13,499 nucleotides of DNA from contig JBEBJD010000269.1 of NCBI GenBank assembly GCA_040080075.1, forward strand, positions 1 through 13,499. The letters run 5' to 3'. The position numbers and the translations under genes are program-made. Positions 1 to 5,527 of this stretch are shown one piece after another (within the stretch, counting starts at the first letter, position 1; the number at the start of each line of letters is the position of its first letter). Source of the stretch: JANNFX01 sp040080075. Lineage in GTDB: Bacteria > Pseudomonadota > Alphaproteobacteria > Rhizobiales > Hyphomicrobiaceae. The notes under the pieces were generated by a model, which was given only the letters and a program-made list of their open reading frames with translations, was not told where the DNA came from and did not search any database.

Positions 1-519
1 GGCCACGCTGCCGTCAACGATTTTGGAACTGTTGACCGAGTTCGCGGCCAAATCGGCCAGAGCCACGGTGCCATCCAGAATCTGCGTCGTGGTCACGGCA
101 TTGTTGGCAATCTTCGCAGTCGTCACCGAAAGATTGGCGAGATCGGCAGTGGCCACGCTGCCGTCGACGATCTTCGAACTATCGACCGAGTTGGCTGCGA
201 GATCGGCAAGGGCCACGCTGCCGTCAACGATTTTGGAACTGTTGACCGAGTTCGCGGCCAAATCGGCCAGAACCACCGTGCCATCCAGAATCTGCGTCGT
301 GGTCACGGCATTGTTGGCAATCTTCGCAGTCGTCACCGAAAGATTGGCGAGATCGGCAGTGGCCACGCTGCCGTCGACGATCTTCGAACTGTTGACCGAG
401 TTGGCTGCGAGATCGGCAAGGGCCACGCTGCCGTCAACGATTTTGGAACTGTTGACCGAGTTCGCGGCCAAATCGGCCAGAGCCACGGTGCCATCCAGAA
501 TCTGCGTCGTGGTCACGGC
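1..519. repeat. 210-bp near-perfect tandem repeat, about 2.5 copies
   Basis: Copies lie at 1-210, 211-420 and 421-519 (partial). Copies 1 and 2 differ at only four positions that I can find (two near 272-277 and two at 391-393). The first 99 nt of copy 3 match copy 1 exactly, and the match breaks at 520. Each 210-bp unit encodes 70 residues, or seven decapeptides, and is built as 60+90+60 bp of related sub-blocks. The array is cut by the window edge, so the full copy number is unknown. In contrast, the 30-nt units between 520 and about 915 are diverged from one another. Confidence 0.95.
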
Positions 520-1056
520 GCCCGTGGCGATGTCGGCGGCGGCAATCGTCCCATTCTGAATGTTGGCGCTGGTGACAGTACCACCAGCGATGTCGGCACC
601 GGTGACAGTGCCATCCTGTATATTCCCAGACGCAACCGAGTTGACAGCAAGATCCGCGTTGGCGATTGTACCATTGAGGATATTGGCCGACGTGACCGTT
701 CCCGTCGCGATGTTGGCACCGGTTACGGTTCCAGCGGCGATATTTGCCGCTGTAATCGTGGCGCCCCCGATGTCTACACCCAAGATCGCGCCGTTTAAAA
801 TATTGGTGGAGGTGACTTGGCCAATTCCAATATCGGCACTCGTGATGGTGCCATTGGCGATATCTGCCGCCGTGACCGTGCCGTCCTGAATATCAGCGGA
901 ATTGACAGTGTTGTTATCGACCGTGCAGCCGCCAACGCCGCAAAACCCGCCCGACACGGTGCCCTGGGCTAGAGCCGGTGATGAAAGCGCAGCAAACCAC
1001 ACCATCAGCATGCCAAAAAAGACGGCACGACCGCACCTTCGCTGTAGCGATCTCAT
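1..1056 (-). CDS. Secreted decapeptide-repeat protein, 5' part (partial)
   Basis: The minus frame is open from an ATG at 1056 to the window edge (352 codons, no stop), so the C-terminus is missing. Residues 1-30 form a signal peptide: basic N-terminus (MRSLQRRCGR), hydrophobic core, and an ALA|Q-type cleavage site. A short Gly-rich segment with Cys39 and Cys44 follows. From about residue 48 the protein is some 30 tandem ten-residue units of the type xGTVTxADIA, with variants such as ANSVNSSKIV and DGSVALADLA. An Ile/Leu/Val recurs every fifth residue, suggesting a beta-solenoid-like rod. Similar runs occur in phage tail-fibre-like and surface proteins, but I cannot name the family. Export to the periplasm or surface is inferred from the signal peptide. 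The opposite strand is also partly open over this region because the sequence is repetitive; the signal peptide and unbroken frame favour the minus strand. The Shine-Dalgarno upstream is weak. Confidence 0.85.
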   Translation of the reverse strand, partial: MRSLQRRCGRAVFFGMLMVWFAALSSPALAQGTVSGGFCGVGGCTVDNNTVNSADIQDGTVTAADIANGTITSADIGIGQVTSTNILNGAILGVDIGGATITAANIAAGTVTGANIATGTVTSANILNGTIANADLAVNSVASGNIQDGTVTGADIAGGTVTSANIQNGTIAAADIATGAVTTTQILDGTVALADLAANSVNSSKIVDGSVALADLAANSVNSSKIVDGSVATADLANLSVTTAKIANNAVTTTQILDGTVVLADLAANSVNSSKIVDGSVALADLAANSVDSSKIVDGSVATADLANLSVTTAKIANNAVTTTQILDGTVALADLAANSVNSSKIVDGSVA

Positions 1057-1416
1057 CTTTTCGACAGGCCCTGTTGTATAGGCCGGCAATGCCCGCTCCA
1101 ATTCGGCATCAGTTGGCTGACGATTCAACTGGACGGTAAGTGATTCGCTTGATTTCCCCAAGTACAGAGCCTGCAAACACCAGTCCGTGTCCGCGCTGCT
1201 GATACCAGAGCAGAGAAACGTGGATTTGCAGTCAAAACAGCCCGAGAGGAATTCGGCCTCAAGTGCGGTCGACCTTCATAACCTGTGCTGGCCTTTAAGT
1301 TGCGCTATCGGCCACGTAACATTGCTAGCCAGTACCAGCGGGAGCATCATCCACCGGCCTGCCAACCAATGAACTTCAACTGTGCGAGCTGGCATTCTCC
1401 CCTAACCAGTTCATGA
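1057..1416. other. Gene-free region between repeat protein and regulator
   Basis: I see no convincing gene here. A 61-codon plus-strand frame at 1187-1372 lacks a good ribosome binding site and recognisable features. On the minus strand, TATACA (complement of 1075-1080) lies just before the repeat-protein start and could be a -10 box. Its nearest -35-like sequence, TTGGAG, is spaced only 15 nt away, so this is weak. No clear rho-independent terminator follows the regulator gene, which stops at 1417. Confidence 0.5.
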
Positions 1417-2040
1417 TCAGATGATCGGGGGCGTACAGGCGCAGGCAACAATCGCCGTCGTCGTGCCGGCATTGCGCAGGCGATAGGGAACACGTCCAAA
1501 AAGCTGATACCCGCCGCCGGCCGAGATCCGGCGCACTTCGCCGGCAGCCTCGACCTCCATCGTGCCTTTGATGACCACCGCCGCCGTCTCGCCGTCGTAC
1601 ACGATCGGCTCTGTTCCAGTGCCCGCACCTGGCTCATAGCGCTCGATAAAAAGCTGCAACTTCTTGTCCCTGCGTTCGCTACCAAGGACGCGTAAATCGA
1701 CGGCGCCGCGCGAGACGACCGCCAAATCCTTAGCATCATAGAAAAGCGCGTTCTTTTGCGAGACAGGCAATGCAAAAAAGTCGGCGAGCGAGATTGGGAT
1801 CGCTGTCAATATTCTGTGAAGTGACGCCAGAGACGGTGCATGCGATTCTTGCTCGATGAGCGATACCGTCGAATTCGTCACGCCGGCCCGCTTAGCCAAT
1901 TGGCGCTGCGAAAGTCCAGCCAGTTCCCGCACAACCCGCAGCCGCGCCCCGACTGCCAGATCGCTGGCTTCAGCGCGCGCCCGGGCCTTTGCGCCGATCA
2001 CCTCGCTGACATCGATACTCTCTGGCTTCTTGCTCCGCAC
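1417..2040 (-). CDS. XRE-family transcriptional regulator with C-terminal cupin domain
   Basis: A PuuR-like two-domain regulator of 207 aa if it starts at the GTG at 2040. An N-terminal helix-turn-helix of the XRE/Cro type (about residues 28-88, with GARLRVVRELAGLSQRQLAK and a recognition helix near VTNSTVSLIEQ) is followed by a linker and a cupin-2 barrel (about residues 133-205). Such proteins bind operators near the genes they control and use the cupin to sense a small molecule. I chose GTG 2040 because AGGAG lies seven nt upstream (2048-2052). In-frame ATG 2064 (217 aa) and GTG 2091 (224 aa) are possible but worse placed. The cupin region has Tyr-Arg (VPYRLRN) where many relatives have His-Arg, so it may not bind metal. 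It is divergent from the aldehyde dehydrogenase operon, its probable target. Confidence 0.88.
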   Translation of the reverse strand: MRSKKPESIDVSEVIGAKARARAEASDLAVGARLRVVRELAGLSQRQLAKRAGVTNSTVSLIEQESHAPSLASLHRILTAIPISLADFFALPVSQKNALFYDAKDLAVVSRGAVDLRVLGSERRDKKLQLFIERYEPGAGTGTEPIVYDGETAAVVIKGTMEVEAAGEVRRISAGGGYQLFGRVPYRLRNAGTTTAIVACACTPPII

Positions 2041-2154
2041 TATTAAACTCCTGGCAAGTGTCATGACCTTCTGTGGCAGCCGGCCTCGCACACGGCATTG
2101 CGGTTGACGTAAGCACGCGGCAGGCTGTTCGAGCCAGTCGGATTATCACCGTGC

Positions 2155-2182
2155 TTGAACGTCAAATTTTTTATGACATACT
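2155..2182 (+). promoter_or_regulatory. Candidate sigma70-type promoter of the aldehyde dehydrogenase operon
   Basis: TTGAAC (2155-2160) and CATACT (2177-2182) are spaced 16 nt apart, each matching four of six consensus bases. The AT-rich stretch contrasts with its surroundings. It lies in the divergent region between regulator and operon and would give a leader of about 55-60 nt before the TTG start at 2247. Confidence 0.45.
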
Positions 2183-2199
2183 AGTAAAGTTTTTGAACG
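2155..2199. promoter_or_regulatory. Candidate operator for the divergent XRE-cupin regulator
   Basis: The palindrome TACTAGTA (2179-2186) overlaps the putative -10 box and is flanked by a direct repeat of TTGAACG (2155-2161 and 2193-2199, 38 bp apart). Placement over the promoter suits repressor binding. That the neighbouring regulator binds here is inference. Confidence 0.3.
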
Positions 2200-2246
2200 C
2201 CTACCAACTGCTGGCCCCGGCCGGTCAGCGCGAGCGGGAGGGCAAA

Positions 2247-3755
2247 TTGGCAGCGAAGGACGATTTTGCGCGATTGTCGGGGAAAGTCTATGTCGATGGA
2301 TCGTTCGTGGCCAGCCGCTCGGCCGAACGATTTGACGTCATAGATCCGGCAACCGAAGAGATATTGGGAAGCATTGCCCATTGTACCGCCGGCGAAGTCG
2401 ATCACGCCATCCAGTCCGCCAATGCGGCCCGCCGTGTATGGACAACCATGGATGCGCGCAGCCGAGCTGTCATTCTACACGACATTGCCGCGCTGCTGCG
2501 CCGGGACAAGGCACCGTACGCTGAGTGCCTCACGCGCGAAGAAGGCAAGCCCTTCAAAGAAGCCGCCGACGAAGTGTCGTGGTGCGCCACCGCCATCGAC
2601 TATTATGCCGAACTCGCCCGGCATGAAACCGGGCGGCTGGCTGGCGCGACGGTGCCGGGGCAGTTTCATTTCAGTATCAAAGAACCGCTCGGCACCATCG
2701 TCATCGTGCTGCCATTCAACTACCCGCTGGTGCTTTTGTGCTGGGAAGCGGCCGCGGCTCTGGCCGCTGGCAACGCTGTTATCGTCAAGCCTCACGAACA
2801 AACAAGCCTGTCAACGCTGAAGTTCATGGAAGTATTCTCCTCCCTTCCACCGGGCCTGATGCAAGTGGTGACGGGCGGCGCGCGTGTCGGGCAGCAGCTG
2901 ATTGCAAGTCCCAATACCCACGGCGTCGCCTATACTGGTTCTGTCCCGGTCGGTCAGGCAGTCGCACGAACCTGCGCCGAAAGTTTCAAGCCTTGTCTCA
3001 TCGAGGCATCGGGGAACGATCCCTTTATTGTCATGCCATCAGCGCCACTCGGCACGGCCGTGCGCGGCGCGGCCTTCGCGGCCTATCTCAATTGCGGACA
3101 GGTTTGCACCTCTGCCGAGAGGTTCTATGTGCATGAAAAAATCCACGACGAATTCGTCGAAGGCCTCGTTGATGTTGCACGCAAGCTGCGCATCGGCAAC
3201 GGCCTCGATGCTGTAGATATGGGTCCGCTTGCGACCAGCCGCCAGCGCGACCGGTTCGAAGGATTGATGGCCCGCGCACGCCAGCAAGGCGCCAAGTTTA
3301 TGACGGGTGGCGGCCGGCCAGCCGAACACAACCGCGGTTGGTTTGTCGAACCTGCAGTACTCACAGGCGTGACGCCGGACATGGAGATACTGAACGAAGA
3401 ACCCTTTGGACCGGTGGCGCCGGTCTGCAAAGTTTCGAGCTTCGACGAAGCCATAACGCTGGCGAACCGGTCGCGCTTCGGTCTTGGCGCTAACCTATAT
3501 TCTCTCGATATGAACGAGGCTTTCCGGGCGGTGCGCGAAATAGAATCCGGCATCCTCTGGATCAACGCGCCATTGCTCGACAATGACGCCTTGCCGTTCG
3601 GAGGGCGTAAGCTGTCTGGCTCCGGGCGGCAGCTCGGTCCGGAAGGTTTGGCGCAGTTCCAGAATACGAAGTTTGTTATGCTGGACCCACAGGCGTCCAA
3701 CCAAGACTTCTGGTGGTTCCCGTACCCGGACGCGGAGAAATTCAAAGCAACGTAA
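2247..3755 (+). CDS. NAD(P)-dependent aldehyde dehydrogenase
   Basis: A full-length member of the ALDH superfamily that oxidises an aldehyde to a carboxylate with NAD(P)+; cytoplasmic, 502 aa. With the TTG start at 2247 the catalytic residues fall at Asn158 (in PFNYP), Glu253 (in EASGND) and Cys287 (in GQVCTSAER), with the cofactor-binding Lys181 (VKPHEQ) and the EEPFGP motif near 384. The frame extends upstream to GTG 2073, but that would run through the divergent promoter and overlap the regulator's upstream starts. GGGAGGG at 2236-2242, about five nt before TTG 2247, and the match to the usual N-terminus (VDGSF, DPATEE) settle the start. It is the first gene of an operon with the 53-aa membrane protein and the permease. 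The C-terminal tail after position 480 (NQDFWWFPYPDAEKF) is like those in family members acting on small polar aldehydes, but the substrate cannot be told. Confidence 0.95.
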   Translation: MAAKDDFARLSGKVYVDGSFVASRSAERFDVIDPATEEILGSIAHCTAGEVDHAIQSANAARRVWTTMDARSRAVILHDIAALLRRDKAPYAECLTREEGKPFKEAADEVSWCATAIDYYAELARHETGRLAGATVPGQFHFSIKEPLGTIVIVLPFNYPLVLLCWEAAAALAAGNAVIVKPHEQTSLSTLKFMEVFSSLPPGLMQVVTGGARVGQQLIASPNTHGVAYTGSVPVGQAVARTCAESFKPCLIEASGNDPFIVMPSAPLGTAVRGAAFAAYLNCGQVCTSAERFYVHEKIHDEFVEGLVDVARKLRIGNGLDAVDMGPLATSRQRDRFEGLMARARQQGAKFMTGGGRPAEHNRGWFVEPAVLTGVTPDMEILNEEPFGPVAPVCKVSSFDEAITLANRSRFGLGANLYSLDMNEAFRAVREIESGILWINAPLLDNDALPFGGRKLSGSGRQLGPEGLAQFQNTKFVMLDPQASNQDFWWFPYPDAEKFKAT

Positions 3756-3785
3756 CGAGGCTTCAACAACGGGGAGGACACAACG

Positions 3786-3947
3786 ATGGCTAATGATGGA
3801 TTTCATCCCGATCTCGAGCGGCGCATTGCCGAACTTGAGCAAGAGGCGAAGCAGGGGGCCGGCTTCACCAGTGCTGACTGGGCTTGGTTACTAGCGCTCG
3901 GCGTAGTGGGGCCTGCGCTGCTTCTCATTTGGGGGTGGCCGTCATGA
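3786..3947 (+). CDS. 53-aa single-pass membrane protein coupled to the permease
   Basis: A short gene, ATG at 3786 to TGA at 3945-3947, behind a strong GGGGAGGA Shine-Dalgarno (3771-3778, seven nt spacing). Residues 1-30 are polar and charged, with a heptad-like helix (DLERRIAELEQEAKQ). Residues about 33-51 form one hydrophobic segment (WLLALGVVGPALLLIWGW), and only two residues follow. Its stop overlaps the permease start as ATGA (3944-3947), the usual sign of translational coupling and balanced expression. I infer a membrane subunit or chaperone for the transporter; I do not recognise a named family. The aldehyde dehydrogenase ends 30 nt upstream, so it is in the same transcript. Confidence 0.85.
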   Translation: MANDGFHPDLERRIAELEQEAKQGAGFTSADWAWLLALGVVGPALLLIWGWPS

Positions 3948-5332
3948 GCGACAATCCTGGAATTGAACAATCAGGATGGCCGTTGACGGCCGCTGACCGC
4001 CATTGGACGCAACGCCAGCTGTTCGTCGTTCTCCTCGTCGCGGCTGCCGCAACGTGGTGCTACGTCATCGGGGAATACGTCGGCTACTATCTCAATCTGA
4101 AGATGGGATTTGCCGCACTGACGGCCGGCTCCATGATCGGCATGTTTCTCGTTACGCTGTCGGTGGTTCCAATGGCCACCCGCTATGGGATCGACTCCAT
4201 TGCCTCCGCTAAGCCGCAATTCGGCAATCGCGGCTGGATGATCACGGTGTTCCTGCAGTATGCCTCGATCATCGGCTGGAATTCACTGCTGTTGATCTTC
4301 TTTGGCAAGTCGGTTTCGCAATTGTTGACGACGCTTGGAGTGGTCGATGCTGAGAGCTCCGGCTTCGTCGTGCGTGCCGTTTCGGCACTGGCTTGCGCGG
4401 GTGTCTTTCTGGTGCTGATGCGCGGTGCGACCGGCCTTGAACGCATGTCAATGGTGCTGTTTTCGTTCATCGTAGGTATCGGCCTGTGGATGGCGTGGAT
4501 GCTGCTGACGAACCAGGCCGATGCCATCGCAGCTGCCAAGCCGTCTGCGGCCTCAGGAAGCCTCCAATGGGACTATGTGACTGGCCTTGAAATCGGCATC
4601 GTCAGCTTGCTCAGCTGGTGGCCGTATATCGGTGCCATGGTGCGCGAGTCTCCGGACGCCCATACCGCAACGCTGCCTGCGATGCTGGGCATGGGACTGC
4701 CGGTTCCAATCCTATCGGTGGTCGGTCTAGCCTCGATCCTGGCTCTGCAAACATCCGATCCGTCAGCATGGCTCATTCAGCTAGGCGGCAGTACCTACGG
4801 CGTGATTGCTCTCTTGTTCGTCATAGCTGCGAATATCGGCACTGCAATTGCGGGCGTCTATGCGACGGGCGTTGGATTGCGTCAGGTGCCAGCATTTGCT
4901 CAAATGCCTTGGAGCACTCTGGTGCTCATGGGGCTCGTACCAGTCGCCGCCGTCAGCATCCTGGTGCCGGACCTGTTTTTCTCGAACTTCGGCACGTTCC
5001 TGGCGTTCATCGGCGTCTTTTTCGCGCCGTTGTGTGCGATCCAGATCGTGGACTACTTCCTGCTGCGCGGACAGCGCATCAACATCCGCGGAATCTATCA
5101 GCAGGGTCCGGGCTCACCCTATCAGTATTGGGGCGGGTTTAATATCGCGGCCATCCTGGCGATGGCGGCCGGCTTCTTCACATATCTCTACCTGCTGAAC
5201 CCGGTCAGCTACGCCAGTAACTCGCCGTACCAATACCTGACCGCCTCATTGCCGACAGCTTTTGTGGGCGGTCTCGTTTATTTGATACTGACGCTGGTGA
5301 TCGTGAAGCCAGCGGGCAAGGGAGACTACTAA
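3944..5332 (+). CDS. NCS1-family (cytosine/purine/hydantoin-type) permease
   Basis: An inner-membrane transporter of the nucleobase-cation-symport-1 family, 462 aa, with about 12 hydrophobic segments. Family-like signatures are RYGIDSIASAKPQFGNRG (residues 80-97) and, near the C-terminus, FFAPLCAIQIVDYFLLRG (around 358-376) followed by YQYWGGFN. The family imports purines, pyrimidines, hydantoins, allantoin, thiamine or pyridoxine with a cation; this member's substrate is unknown. ATG 3944 is preferred over the longer frame from 3884 because it overlaps the stop of the small membrane gene (ATGA) and has GGGGGTGG a few nt upstream. The extra 20 residues of the longer form would be out of place before TM1. 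It is the last gene of the operon, followed by a strong terminator. Confidence 0.93.
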   Translation: MSDNPGIEQSGWPLTAADRHWTQRQLFVVLLVAAAATWCYVIGEYVGYYLNLKMGFAALTAGSMIGMFLVTLSVVPMATRYGIDSIASAKPQFGNRGWMITVFLQYASIIGWNSLLLIFFGKSVSQLLTTLGVVDAESSGFVVRAVSALACAGVFLVLMRGATGLERMSMVLFSFIVGIGLWMAWMLLTNQADAIAAAKPSAASGSLQWDYVTGLEIGIVSLLSWWPYIGAMVRESPDAHTATLPAMLGMGLPVPILSVVGLASILALQTSDPSAWLIQLGGSTYGVIALLFVIAANIGTAIAGVYATGVGLRQVPAFAQMPWSTLVLMGLVPVAAVSILVPDLFFSNFGTFLAFIGVFFAPLCAIQIVDYFLLRGQRINIRGIYQQGPGSPYQYWGGFNIAAILAMAAGFFTYLYLLNPVSYASNSPYQYLTASLPTAFVGGLVYLILTLVIVKPAGKGDY

Positions 5333-5361
5333 CCTTTCCCCCTGATAACCTTTCCCCCTGA
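5330..5361 (+). repeat. 16-bp tandem duplication at the permease stop
   Basis: TAACCTTTCCCCCTGA occurs twice back to back (5330-5345 and 5346-5361). The first TAA is the permease stop. The repeat sits directly before the terminator hairpin and looks like a small recent slippage event. Confidence 0.9.
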
Positions 5362-5365
5362 CTTG

Positions 5366-5399
5366 CCCCGGAGTTCAGTGCTCCGGGGTCTTTTTTTTT
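5366..5399 (+). terminator. Rho-independent terminator of the ALDH-permease operon
   Basis: A perfect 8-bp stem CCCCGGAG (5366-5373) / CTCCGGGG (5381-5388) with a 7-nt loop is followed by TC and nine Ts (5391-5399). The T tract is on the plus side only, so it terminates the plus-strand operon. It does not look like a terminator for the converging minus-strand gene. Confidence 0.95.
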
Positions 5400-5527
5400 A
5401 AGTCAGCATATTTTGCCCCATTGGGCCCCAGTCTCGCCCGATGACGTTTCTCTTGTGCTAGCTCATCCGCGCAACAATTCGACGGCTGATCAAGCCGGCG
5501 CTGCGTTTTTTGATGGGGAAGTTAATT

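Noticed and set aside
1..519. CRISPR array
   Set aside because: The repeats are contiguous, coding and without unique spacers.
23..889. Two plus-strand reading frames (178 and 109 aa) with repetitive Val/Thr/Ala-rich products
   Set aside because: They are antisense shadows of the decapeptide repeats; the minus frame is unbroken for 352 codons and begins with a signal peptide.
1187..1372. 61-codon plus-strand frame
   Set aside because: No ribosome binding site, no domain or membrane signal, and composition like random sequence.
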